DNA from: JADKIH01 sp031417395
Lineage (GTDB): Bacteria > Bacteroidota > Bacteroidia > AKYH767-A > 2013-40CM-41-45
Reading direction: 5' to 3'
Assembly: GCA_031417395.1 (NCBI GenBank)
Contig: JANOVM010000057.1
Location: forward strand, 1-64,000
DNA: 64,000 nt
Positions 27,360 through 36,500 of this stretch are shown piece after piece (positions within the stretch are counted from its first letter, which is position 1; each line of letters begins with the position of its first letter). Under the pieces are notes generated by a model. That model saw only the letters and a program-made list of their open reading frames with translations. It was not told where the DNA came from and made no database searches. Made by a program: the position numbers and the translations under genes.

Positions 27360-28685
27360 TTAATGGTGATTCGTATGCATCATTTCTTTTTCTTCGTAGG
27401 ACAAAGTGGGATCAATGAGGTCAAAGTTTGCCATCATACCGGCAGCGTGGTGTTCAAGAATATGGCAATGATACATCCAGGTTCCTGTGCGGTTATCCGG
27501 CATCCACGCTATTTTTATCTTGCTCCTTGGCGTTAAATTATAGGTGTCTTTCCACGCTCTGAATTCCGGAGCTTTGCCATTCTCTTCTAATACCTGGAAA
27601 AAGAAGCCATGGAGATGAAATGGGTGATCCATCATACTAACGTTTGAAATTTCCCATATCTGTAATTCTTCGATGTTTACCGGTTTATCATTGACATGCA
27701 TGTTGTCATTAACCAGGAAATTCATTCCGTTCTTCAGACTGGGTCCGACAGAAAATTTTATCTTTCTTGTAGCAACAGCATTCTTCGAAGCAAGGGGTTT
27801 GATTTTCCTAAGAGTTTCAGGAATGAAGGCTACGGAAGGTTTGTTTTCTCCTACCTGAACCGTTGCAAATTTTTCCCGTTTTGCTTTGAGAAAAGTTACA
27901 CGGTTATAGGGAAGAGATTCTATAGCAAAAGTCTCACCTGCTGTAAAGGGACCAACAGTGATATCTATCCGTTCACCGGGAGTAATCAATACTTCCGTAA
28001 CAGTACGCGGATGTTCTAAGAGTCCGCCGTCAGTGCCGATTATTTTAAACTCTTTGCCCTCCAGATGTAGAAGAAAATAGCGGGCACTTGATGAATTTAT
28101 GAAACGCCATCTTTCGGTTTGGGAACCATTCACATTGACTATAGTATTTTCTTTTCCATTTAATAGTAGGGTATTGCCTTGTCGGCCATCGTGCCTTTCT
28201 ACGACTCTTGGAATAAACCAACCGGGTTTTGTAAATTCATTGACAATGTTGAGTTTCATGTCATCAATCATAAAAATTCTTTCGCCATCTGTAACAACAT
28301 CCGTTTCGTCTTCGACAATCAAAGCGCCATACATACCTCTTTCCATCTGAACGGTTTCATTGGCATGTGAATGGTACCAGAATGTACCTGCATCAGGAAC
28401 AACAAAACGGTATTCAAAGGTTTCGCCGGGAGCAACAGGTTTCTGAACGCCGTCTGTTCCATCCATTGCTGCAGGAAGGCATATGCCATGCCAGTGAATG
28501 GTTGTTGGCTCATTCAGGTTATTCGTTAACCGGACAATAAGTGTATCGCCCACGTTTGCTCTTAATACAGGGCCGGGAAGCTGTTTGTTAAATCCCCAGG
28601 CTTCAACGGTTTTTCCCGGAGCAATTTCCCAATTAAAAGCACTTGCTTCAAAATTGTATTCTACTATTTTTGATTCGGATTTCAT
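27360..28685 (-). CDS. Multicopper oxidase (laccase/CueO/CopA type)
   Basis: This 441-residue protein has all four copper-ligand motifs: HWHG (H64, H66), WYHSH (H105, H107), HPFHLHG in the C-terminal domain and YHCHILEHHAAGMM, with the type 1 Cys407, H412 and axial M417. This fits a cuproxidase oxidising Cu(I) or organic substrates with O2. Unusually, the protein begins MKSESKIVEYNFEASAF, with no Sec or Tat signal; most relatives are exported. No in-frame upstream ATG that would supply one was noticed. It follows the metallothionein-like gene by 73 bp and has no recognisable promoter of its own. Confidence 0.92.
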   Translation of the reverse strand: MKSESKIVEYNFEASAFNWEIAPGKTVEAWGFNKQLPGPVLRANVGDTLIVRLTNNLNEPTTIHWHGICLPAAMDGTDGVQKPVAPGETFEYRFVVPDAGTFWYHSHANETVQMERGMYGALIVEDETDVVTDGERIFMIDDMKLNIVNEFTKPGWFIPRVVERHDGRQGNTLLLNGKENTIVNVNGSQTERWRFINSSSARYFLLHLEGKEFKIIGTDGGLLEHPRTVTEVLITPGERIDITVGPFTAGETFAIESLPYNRVTFLKAKREKFATVQVGENKPSVAFIPETLRKIKPLASKNAVATRKIKFSVGPSLKNGMNFLVNDNMHVNDKPVNIEELQIWEISNVSMMDHPFHLHGFFFQVLEENGKAPEFRAWKDTYNLTPRSKIKIAWMPDNRTGTWMYHCHILEHHAAGMMANFDLIDPTLSYEEKEMMHTNHH

Positions 28686-28730
28686 GATGATTAATTTTAT
28701 TTTAGTTTTTATAGATTATTTTTCGTTAAA

Positions 28731-28755
28731 AAAGTCGCCCGGAGTGGGCGGCTTT
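28731..28755 (-). terminator. Hairpin between metallothionein-like and oxidase genes
   Basis: On the minus strand AAAGCCGCCC pairs with GGGCGACTTT (one mismatch, 5-nt loop), followed by T6. It begins 3 nt after the metallothionein stop and ends 45 nt before the oxidase start. Because no other promoter is visible for the oxidase, partial read-through is likely, giving excess peptide mRNA. Confidence 0.75.
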
Positions 28756-28758
28756 GAA

Positions 28759-28917
28759 TTAGCAATTGCAGGAATTACTGCAGTTACATTTTTCACATTT
28801 GCAAGATGTACCGCAAGTGCAGTTTTCACAGACACAAGGTTGACATGTGCATTTTGAATTGGCAGAATTTTTCATACTGCTTTGAGCACCTTGGCTCTTT
28901 TTTAAGTTTGTTTTCAT
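28759..28917 (-). CDS. Metallothionein-like 12-cysteine peptide (52 aa)
   Basis: The reading frame gives 52 residues. A lysine/serine-rich N-terminus (MKTNLKKSQGAQSS...) is followed from residue 23 by 12 cysteines in 30 residues, at 23, 25, 28, 30, 33, 35, 39, 41, 44, 46, 50 and 52. All are in CxC pairs separated by two or three residues. There are almost no aromatic or large hydrophobic residues. This is the signature of a metallothionein-like cluster-forming peptide, able to bind several Cu(I) or Zn(II) ions. It is cytosolic (no signal), lies between an AraC-type regulator and a multicopper oxidase, and has a dedicated promoter. It is too small for routine gene calling. Confidence 0.9.
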   Translation of the reverse strand: MKTNLKKSQGAQSSMKNSANSKCTCQPCVCENCTCGTSCKCEKCNCSNSCNC

Positions 28918-28944
28918 GACTTTTTTGAATTAAAATTTACACTA

Positions 28945-29010
28945 CAAATGTATGGCAAGCATGCACCGTGAGCGTTATATTACTTTGGGAATGAATTATA
29001 GAATTTTGGG
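28945..29010 (-). promoter_or_regulatory. Putative AraC-type copper operator and promoter, metallothionein-like gene
   Basis: The 36-bp element at 28975-29010 is nearly identical to 27254-27289. On the minus strand it reads CCCAAAATTCTATAATTC, then CCCAAAGTAATATAA, giving two half-sites 21 bp apart. The -7 box TACATTTG (28945-28952) lies 30 bp downstream, the same spacing as at the esterase operon. The start codon is 27 bp beyond the -7 box. Confidence 0.8.
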
Positions 29011-29109
29011 TTTCCTTAAAAGGAAGGTTTATTGCCTTTTATAAGCAAAAGCATTCCACCCGGATAATAGGCGAATAGTTAATAAAAAGGAAACAGACTA
29101 AATGAGCGG

Positions 29110-29685
29110 TTATACTTTATCAAGCGCTTTACGCTTTACCGTCCCAACTTTTTTAAAGTAAGAGGGTGTAAGTCCGGTGATTTTCTTGAATTGACTGGAA
29201 AGATGCGCTGTACTGCTATAATCAAGTTCAAAAGCAATTTCAGAGAGAGTCTTTTCTCCATAAATGAGTAACTCTTTAGCTTTTTCAATTCTTTGTTCAA
29301 TATAAAAATTTTCTATAGTTCTTCCTTCGACTGATGAGAATAAACTGCTAAGATGTGTGTACTCATAATGCAGTTTTTCAGAAAGGTAGTTTGAAAGGTT
29401 TATTTTTTTTTCTTTAGAATCAACTTCGAACCGGGCTTTCTTAATTGCAAGCTGTTTGATTTTTTCAATCAGTCCGCTCATATGACTGTCGATTAATTCA
29501 AAGCCAATACCATTAAGATTTCTTGAAAGGGCAGTTTTCTGTTTTTCATTTAATTCATCCATTAAATGAATCTCACTAAAAAGAACTTTTTGAAAAGGGA
29601 TCTTTTCTCTGTTTAGGATTTCTTCTACGGCCAGAACACAGCGATGACAAACCATATTTTTTACAAGTACAATATGTGAGGTCAT
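29110..29685 (-). CDS. AraC-family regulator with N-terminal HMA-like CxxC domain
   Basis: This 191-residue protein has an N-terminal domain of about 80 residues that resembles a heavy-metal-associated fold: strand HIVLVKNMVC, then C13-H-R-C16, a helix and QKVLFSEIHL, with a later strand NGIGFELID. The C-terminal 95 residues are an AraC-type double helix-turn-helix: RIEKAKELLIYGEKTLSEIA, FELDYSSTAHLSSQFKKITG and the family ending TPSYFKK. Metal binding by the CxxC is inferred to control DNA binding. It lies directly upstream of the metallothionein-like promoter, on the same strand. A possible autoregulatory half-site is CCCAAAAGTAAC at 29759-29770, although this also overlaps a TACTTTTG -7 box. 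Confidence 0.85.
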   Translation of the reverse strand: MTSHIVLVKNMVCHRCVLAVEEILNREKIPFQKVLFSEIHLMDELNEKQKTALSRNLNGIGFELIDSHMSGLIEKIKQLAIKKARFEVDSKEKKINLSNYLSEKLHYEYTHLSSLFSSVEGRTIENFYIEQRIEKAKELLIYGEKTLSEIAFELDYSSTAHLSSQFKKITGLTPSYFKKVGTVKRKALDKV

Positions 29686-30033
29686 ATATAAATAGCGTAT
29701 TATTATTTCTTGAGTATTTTCAGAATATCAACTTTAATATGGAATAATTGATTGTAATACCCAAAAGTAACTTAAATAAAGCACATTCATGCCTCATTGG
29801 GCTTTGCGAGATTGCTTTATAGTAGATAAAAAAGGATGGAGATAAAAAAGTTTAGGGTACATTACATTATTCAATGTTATATTCAGCGAATACCCGACTT
29901 ATTCTTAATCTTGCAGACAATTATCGCCGTTTTGAATAGTACTTTTTCCAAAAACTCTAAAACTGATAAATAATAAGGCTTGATAGAATTAATTCGGGAA
30001 ACTTTGAAAAACATTAAACATTAAAGAATCAAT
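29686..30033. other. Divergent intergenic region
   Basis: 348 bp between the AraC-type and methyltransferase genes. CAAAAGTA at 29761-29768 reads TACTTTTG on the minus strand, a fit to the Bacteroidota -7 box. No gene, RNA or clear terminator was seen. Confidence 0.45.
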
Positions 30034-30645
30034 ATGAATCAGAAATGGGATGAACGGTATAAGGAGCATGAATTTGCTTACGGTAAAGAACCTAATGTTT
30101 TTTTCAAAGAGTGGATTTCGAAACTTGAACCCGGGGAAATATTAATGCCTGCCGATGGAGAAGGCCGCAATGGGGTATTTGCTGCACGGCTTGGGTGGAA
30201 AGTAACGTCTTTTGATCTAAGCAAAGAAGGAAAATCAAAAGCTTTACAATTGGCCAAAGAGAATAATGTAACTATCGAATATATTGTTGGGGATTTAGAA
30301 CAACTCGAGTTTGAACAAAAAACATTTGATGTCATAGGACTTGTGTATGCGCATTTTTCAGCAGACAAGAAATCTACCTTCCACCTGAAATTAAATAGCT
30401 TTCTCAAACCCGGAGGGGTAATTATTTTTGAGGCTTTCAGTAAGAAGCAAATACAGTATAAAAAACTCAATCCTCAAGTAGGTGGCCCCGATGATATTAA
30501 TATGCTGTACTCCAAAGAAGAAATAATTGCGGATTTTGGTAATTATGAAGTCTTAATGTTAGAAGAAGAAGAAATTCTTTTAAATGAAGGAAAATATCAT
30601 AATGGAAAGGGTTCTGTGATAAGATTTGTTGGGAGAAAAAAATAA
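30034..30645 (+). CDS. Class I SAM-dependent methyltransferase (TehB-like)
   Basis: This 203-residue cytoplasmic enzyme has the Rossmann methyltransferase motifs: WDERYKEHEFAYGKEPN at the start, motif I as PADGEGRNGVFAARLG, an acidic strand end SFDLS, motif II-like FDVIGLVYAHF, and a HLKLNSFLKPGGVIIFEAF motif. The GEGRN variant is typical of the TehB/thiopurine methyltransferase-related group, often linked to detoxification of metalloids or xenobiotics. The substrate is unknown. A second copy of its last 113 bp lies at 37160-37272, which implies a rearrangement around the intervening genes. Confidence 0.88.
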   Translation: MNQKWDERYKEHEFAYGKEPNVFFKEWISKLEPGEILMPADGEGRNGVFAARLGWKVTSFDLSKEGKSKALQLAKENNVTIEYIVGDLEQLEFEQKTFDVIGLVYAHFSADKKSTFHLKLNSFLKPGGVIIFEAFSKKQIQYKKLNPQVGGPDDINMLYSKEEIIADFGNYEVLMLEEEEILLNEGKYHNGKGSVIRFVGRKK

Positions 30646-31419
30646 AGCACTGCTAACAAAAATAAATTGCAGAAAAAAAATGATCACCTAAATTTAAGTA
30701 TAAATCCTTTTTTTTGATCAATTCACCTTAAATACAAAATTGCCAGATTCCCTGGCTGTACGGGGTTTCCTTATAATTATTCTACAATCGGTGTGGTTTT
30801 GTTATTTCAATTTCAGGTGGGAAAACAACGTACAATATAAATCCTTTGGGCGCATGAGAATAAATACTCTGCCCTTGGGCTCTTTAAAGTAAAAAGACCA
30901 GCATATTTAATCGCCTGTAAACAAGCTTAAGTATGAAAAAAAAGGCTTGCGCCTGTTGTTCGTACGGTTTTCCCTCTTACCCTGCCGCACATTTCATCAT
31001 TACCAGCAATAACAATGATGTTTTTAAATAGTCAAAGATTATTTTTCCCTTTCAGCTTAACAATTGCATATAAGCCGGTTCTTTTATTAAAATAGTTGTC
31101 ATTGCGAGATAATCTGTATTCACATAACCTGAACCTTTCAAGTTTAAAAAATTAAAATAATACTAATTGTGAAAGAAAGTATTTTTAAGCTGTTCCGTCG
31201 AGCTGGGTCCCAAAAGAAGATCCGGCGACAGCCAGGTACCTGAAGTCTATTACCACATTAGCCGGTTTGATCCAGCAAGCAAGTTCTATTTATTGTTAGG
31301 TCTTAATTATCCCAATCAATCTTTTTTCCATCGTTGGGCGAAGTCATGCGTTTAAGGATGGCATACCACTCTGATTATAGATAGACGTTTGTGCAAAAGA
31401 CTTAGTCAAACAAGAGAGA
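30646..31419. other. Long non-coding stretch, no gene recognised
   Basis: 774 bp downstream of the methyltransferase gene. It starts with an AT-rich stretch sharing the 20-mer at 24726. No open frame of good quality, no hairpin with a T-run, and no RNA family was recognised. Remnants of deleted genes are possible. Confidence 0.4.
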
Positions 31420-32304
31420 TTAAGAATGAGGCCTTGATGTCTCTCTATAACGATATAAATTTGCTCCGTTATTATTTACTCCAACCAAAATTATTTTAAT
31501 AGTTGAATTTGTGTCCTTTCGGTCTAGACCATAATAATATCGGATGCCCTTGCAATCTGGATCTGAAAAGATCTGTTCAACTGTATTGTTTCTGCTAAAG
31601 TAAGACTCATAATTGGAACAGTTAATATTAAAAATATTTCTGCATTTGAGGTAATCTTTTGATAATGTAATAAGATTATTACCTGGATTATTATATATAA
31701 TATCCTGATTTCCTCCACCATTTATTTTACGATGAGTCACAAGCTTACTAATATATTGATCTAATGTGGTAATATTTTGAAAACGGTCAAACATATTGTT
31801 ATTACTCGATTTCTTACAATTTAAAGCTCGTACACCGGGGGTTCCCACACCAGAATTACAGACATCATTGTCTAAAGCGAGAAAAAAGTTTACTGTCGAA
31901 TTATCGGAAGGAGGGCAGACTACGGTCCCTTTATCTGAAGTACCACATAAATGAAATTTTATAGCATTATATGATACCAAATCAGCCATTTTTAACGTGA
32001 AATAATCTATATCCCCATATATAGTTCCACCAAAATATTTTATTTTACCATTAAATTCTATTTGAAAATCCATTATTAGTTGAGCAGCGTCTTCAGCAGA
32101 ATATGTATGATCAGGTTCTTTAACTGGGTCGCAATAAATGCATGGATCAGCCACAGTTCCAACCGGTTTATAATTTTCATTAGAAGAGTCCCGCAGATTG
32201 CCAGATGCAGAACTGTCGGTAATATTCCCACTGCTATCGTTAGGTTTTTGATTGCAGCTATAAAAAACAAGAGTAAACAATAGTAATCTAAATAAATTTT
32301 TCAT
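31420..32304 (-). CDS. Unrecognised lipoprotein, CxxC paralog A
   Basis: This 294-residue protein has a lipoprotein signal (LVFYSCNQ, Cys17) and a low-complexity Ser/Asn linker. The conserved body is shared with the divergent neighbour at 32614-33435. Shared blocks are PCIYCDP followed by a His and SAE, FGGTIYGDIDYF, AIKFHLC, CKGIRYYYGLDR and IKIILVGVNNNG ending RETS. Several conserved cysteines suggest disulfides or metal sites. No known family was recognised. It has its own promoter (32358-32387). Confidence 0.75.
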   Translation of the reverse strand: MKNLFRLLLFTLVFYSCNQKPNDSSGNITDSSASGNLRDSSNENYKPVGTVADPCIYCDPVKEPDHTYSAEDAAQLIMDFQIEFNGKIKYFGGTIYGDIDYFTLKMADLVSYNAIKFHLCGTSDKGTVVCPPSDNSTVNFFLALDNDVCNSGVGTPGVRALNCKKSSNNNMFDRFQNITTLDQYISKLVTHRKINGGGNQDIIYNNPGNNLITLSKDYLKCRNIFNINCSNYESYFSRNNTVEQIFSDPDCKGIRYYYGLDRKDTNSTIKIILVGVNNNGANLYRYRETSRPHS

Positions 32305-32357
32305 AATTTTTAAAGTTTAAATTTTGTGTTACAAATAAAGAGACAATGAAACTCAAA

Positions 32358-32387
32358 CAAAAATAATCATATAGTTTTAAAGTCCAA
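32358..32387 (-). promoter_or_regulatory. Bacteroidota-type promoter of CxxC paralog A
   Basis: On the minus strand TTG (32387-32385), a 19-bp spacer, and TATTTTTG (32365-32358) match the TTG-N19-TAnnTTTG consensus. The start codon is about 53 bp downstream of the -7 box. Confidence 0.7.
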
Positions 32388-32538
32388 ATGTTTTTACAAA
32401 TATTTTGAACCTGAATATACTTTTGGCTTTCGTTGACACGTGTTAAAGTAATTGAAGTAAACTTACCACAGAAGGTATTTGTGGTAAAAGCATGTTTTAG
32501 TATTTAAATCCGATAACTTACTTAAAAAGTTGCCTAAT

Positions 32539-32568
32539 TTGCTTTCAAGATATAATTTCATAAATTTG
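32539..32568 (+). promoter_or_regulatory. Bacteroidota-type promoter of CxxC paralog B
   Basis: TTG (32539-32541), a 19-bp spacer, and TAAATTTG (32561-32568) match the consensus. The start codon at 32614 is 45 bp downstream. The opposing promoter lies about 150 bp away, so the two paralogs have separate divergent promoters in a 309-bp region. Confidence 0.7.
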
Positions 32569-32613
32569 ACAAAGCGTATTTTTGAAATTTTATTTTACTA
32601 AAACATTTTTTAA

Positions 32614-33435
32614 ATGAGAACTCACAAAAAGCGCTGGTTATTTTTATTAATCGCTTCTGTAATTACAGCAGCTATATTTTTTATTGTTATTCCGGATAAT
32701 CCCTGCGAAGTTTGCGACCCTAATCAAGATCATCATTTTAGTGCAAGCGAATCGGTACCCCTGATTGCTGTCTTTAATACCAGGTTTAATATAACTACAT
32801 ATGGCGGAACTATTTTTGGAGTAAAAGACTACTTCGAAAAGGGATTTGATAGCAAGCACCTTCCGCAAGGCGGCTCTCGTGCATTTAAGTTTCATTTTTG
32901 TTCTCCCAAAAGTGGCGCTAGCGATTTTTTTTTAGTTTTTCAAAATGCATATTGTATTAATAACAGACTGATGGATTTTGAAAATGTTGTACCTTTTTAT
33001 TTTACCGGAGGAGATTTGACTTTTCCAAAGACAAGGTGCAACTCTTCAAGTTCGGTTGATTGTGTACAAAGAGATGGCGAAAGCAGACCTTACCCTGATG
33101 CAACAAGACCTTTGTCAGATTGGCAGAAAAGCCAAGAATTTAATGGGATTGACCTTCCTGCAGTTAGGGCAGCTTTTAAGCTGAAAACAATTTTTACCCG
33201 GGAATTACAAAAATGCACTGACAATTACGTAGGATATTTTATTTACAATACATCGCTTTTGGATATATTTGGTAATAAGGATAAGCCAGGTGATCCACCA
33301 TGTCAGGGAATTCGTTATTATTATGCATATGACAGAGTAAAGAGCACATATAAAATAAGAATAATCTTGGTTGGAGTAGATGCTAATGGCAGGAATCTTA
33401 ACACCTGGCGAGAAACGTCTGTACCATTTAATTAA
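32614..33435 (+). CDS. Unrecognised membrane-anchored protein, CxxC paralog B
   Basis: This 273-residue protein has an N-terminal membrane anchor or uncleaved signal (residues 8-27, after the basic MRTHKKR), followed by a periplasmic body homologous to paralog A. It shares PCEVCDP followed by HHFSASES, YGGTIFGVKDYF, FKFHFCS, CQGIRYYYAYDR and IRIILVGVDANGRNL ending RETSVPFN. The two differ in anchoring (lipoprotein versus transmembrane) and in the Cys-rich middle. The gene is followed 120 bp later by the propeller adenylate cyclase, so a functional link is possible. The family is unknown to me. Confidence 0.75.
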   Translation: MRTHKKRWLFLLIASVITAAIFFIVIPDNPCEVCDPNQDHHFSASESVPLIAVFNTRFNITTYGGTIFGVKDYFEKGFDSKHLPQGGSRAFKFHFCSPKSGASDFFLVFQNAYCINNRLMDFENVVPFYFTGGDLTFPKTRCNSSSSVDCVQRDGESRPYPDATRPLSDWQKSQEFNGIDLPAVRAAFKLKTIFTRELQKCTDNYVGYFIYNTSLLDIFGNKDKPGDPPCQGIRYYYAYDRVKSTYKIRIILVGVDANGRNLNTWRETSVPFN

Positions 33436-33555
33436 AAAGGTCAAATATTATTTTCATTTAGTCATAACATAAAATATTCTGCTATTTTTGCTGACCATCG
33501 GCAGTTTCATTCTTGCATGAATGTTAAACCCCCTTTTATCTATCAGAAAAATTAA

Positions 33556-36500
33556 ATGCAAAAATATTTTAGTCGACATTTTATTGGAATTTATTTTTTA
33601 TTATTTATTGTTTGTTGTTCTCCTGATCATCAACAATCTTCTGTATACACATCAAAGACAGATTCTATCGTCCCGCCTGTACGAATTGTCGCCGGAAAAC
33701 CTGTTGTTATAAAAACCGATACGTGTCCACCTCCTCGTTGTATTGTTATACCGGAAAAACCATTCAATTATCCCACAAAGATTGCAGGCGTTACCAAATT
33801 TATAAAGTTATTACAGCCCATTAAAAAACCTGTTGATTTTTCCATTGCCCTTCAAAATTTTAACACAGACAAAGGCCTGGCTCTTAGTTCCGTTCTTAGT
33901 TCTTGCAAGGATCGTAACGGCAACCTCTGGTTTGGAACCGATGGCGGCGGTGTAAGCAGGTACGATGGTAAATCATTTACCAATTTTACTTTGGGACATG
34001 GACTTGGTCACAATTCTGTTTACTGTATTCATGAAGATAAAAAGGGCAACATCTGGTTCGGTACCAATGGTGGAGGTTTAAGTAAATATGATGGAAAATC
34101 ATTTGTCACTTTTACTGTCGCTCAAGGCCTTTCAAGCAATGCTGTTCACTCCTTAATCGAAACGAAAGATAACAGACTATGGATTGGTACGGAAAAAGGT
34201 GTGAGTATTTATGATGGTAAATCTTTCATTAGGTTTAATGCTTCAACTGAATTGGATAGTTGTGAAGTGGATTGCATGACGGAGGATTCAAATGGGACAA
34301 TTTGGTTTGGCACAAATGAACATGGTGCTTTTAAGTTTACCGGGGATAGTTGTATTCATTTCACCGCCAACAATGGACTAGCCGATAATAATGTGAGAAG
34401 TATTATTCAGGATAGTTCTATAATCTGGCTGGGTTGCGAATCGGGTCTTGTGAAGTATAAAGATAAATTGTTTTCGACTATTACTACAAAGGAAGGATTG
34501 AGAGACAATAATATCAATTGTATTCATAAGGATAATCAGCAAAATATCTGGGTAGGCAATTCAGGAGGTATAAACAAATATGATGGTCACTCATTCAAAA
34601 CAATTGCAACTAATGAAAATCTATTGAACAGCGAAGTATACTGCATCACAGAGGATAATTCGGGAAATTTATGGTTTGGTACGTATGGTGGCGGTTTATT
34701 TTTGTATTCCAATTCCGGTTGTACTACCTCAAATAACCTTGCCGGAAATGTTGTCAATAATATTATCGAAGACAAAGCAGGAAATATATGGTTTGGAACT
34801 GACGGAGGCGTAACCAGGAATGACGGAAAAATTTTTACATCATATTCAATCTCTCAAGGGCTTGCAGACAACCGTGTTTTAAGTATTGCCGAAGACAGTG
34901 CAGGCCTTTTGTGGTTTGGCACTTATGGAAGGGGTGTAAGCAGCTATGATGGAAAATGCTTTACTACATTCACTACTGACAATGGATTAGTGGATAATAC
35001 TGTGTGGGTTATTACTAAAGATTTGTCAAATAATATCTGGATGGGTACTAACGGGGGTGTCTCGAAGTATAAAAACGGAGTTTTCACGAATTACAATACA
35101 AATACAGGTCTTTCTAACAATAAAATCCGGTGTATTACTCCCGATAATTTTGGAAATATATGGTTTGGAACAGATGGCGGCGGTGTATGCTATTTTAATG
35201 GCAAAACATTTACAAATTTTACTACAAAACAGGGTCTAGCCAATAATTCAATTTACTGCATTACTAAAGATCAAACCGGAAACTTATGGTTCGGTACTGC
35301 AGGAGGTGGCATTAGTATTTTAAGTGTTGACATACTTAATAAGCTTACTTCTTATGAAAATAGAGGTTTAGACAAGTTTGAGCAAAGGGATCAGATATTT
35401 AAAAATTTTACCACTGAAGACGGCCTGGCAAATGATGTCGTATATGATATCGTTGAAAATAAACAGGGTGATGTAATTATTGGTACCAATGAAGGCTTTA
35501 CAGTTCTTAATGGTGGTTATGATTCTATAAAAAAAACAGCTGCAAAAAAAGGGATTACTTACTTGAATCAAAAAACAGGTTATCCTATAAAAGACATAAA
35601 TATTAATGCCCTTTATATGGATTCTATAGGAATTATCTGGGCAGGTACCGGTGATAAATTAATACGTTTTGATTTTAACTCTATTCTTAAGCCAAATTCA
35701 AAGCCTACTGTTGTAATTCAAAACATTAAATTAAATAACCAAAACATCAGCTGGTATGATTTGGAGCGTTCAAAAGGAAAGAATGAAAGTTTTGAATTGG
35801 ACAGTTTAACCTTTCCTCCAAATATTACGGAAGAGGCAATTGTTTTTGGCAGCTCTTTAAGTAATGCTAAACGCGATTCCATGCGTAAGACATTTGATGG
35901 GGTTTTGTTTGATAGTATTAGCCGTTTTTACTATTTACCGATAAATCTGGTTTTACCCTGCATTGATAATAACATTACGTTTGATTATGCAGCTATTGAA
36001 CCTGCCAGACCGTTTCTTGTGAGATATCAGTTCATGCTTGTAGGATTTGATAAAACCTGGAACCCGGTAACGGATAGAACCCATGCAAGTTTCGGTAATT
36101 TGTTTGAAGGTGCTTATACTTTTAAATTAAGAGCCAAAAGTCCCGAAGGGATATGGAGCGATGATATAAGTTATAGTTTCATTATTCTGCCCCCATGGTA
36201 TCGTACCTGGTGGGCCTATACAATGTATGTAGTTATATTTTTAGCACTATTTATCGGTTACATAAGATGGCGATTATTTGATTTGAAAAGAGAAAAAGAA
36301 ATACTGGAAGAGAAGGTTGCTCTCCGTACTTCTGAATTAAAGAAGGAAAATGAAAGAGCAGAAAGTCTACTATTAAATATTTTACCCCATGAAATAGCCG
36401 AAGAACTGAAAGTAACAGGAACTGCATTGCCGAAGGAATTTGAAGAAGTAACAGTATTATTTACTGATTTTAGGAATTTCACTCAGTTGACAGAACAAAG

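Noticed and set aside
29759..29770. Third full copper operator upstream of the AraC-type gene
   Set aside because: Only one CCCAAA half-site is visible and it overlaps a TACTTTTG promoter box, so a full operator is not supported.
30646..31419. Hidden RNA gene or riboswitch
   Set aside because: No stable conserved-looking stem, tRNA-like cloverleaf or T-run terminator could be found by eye.
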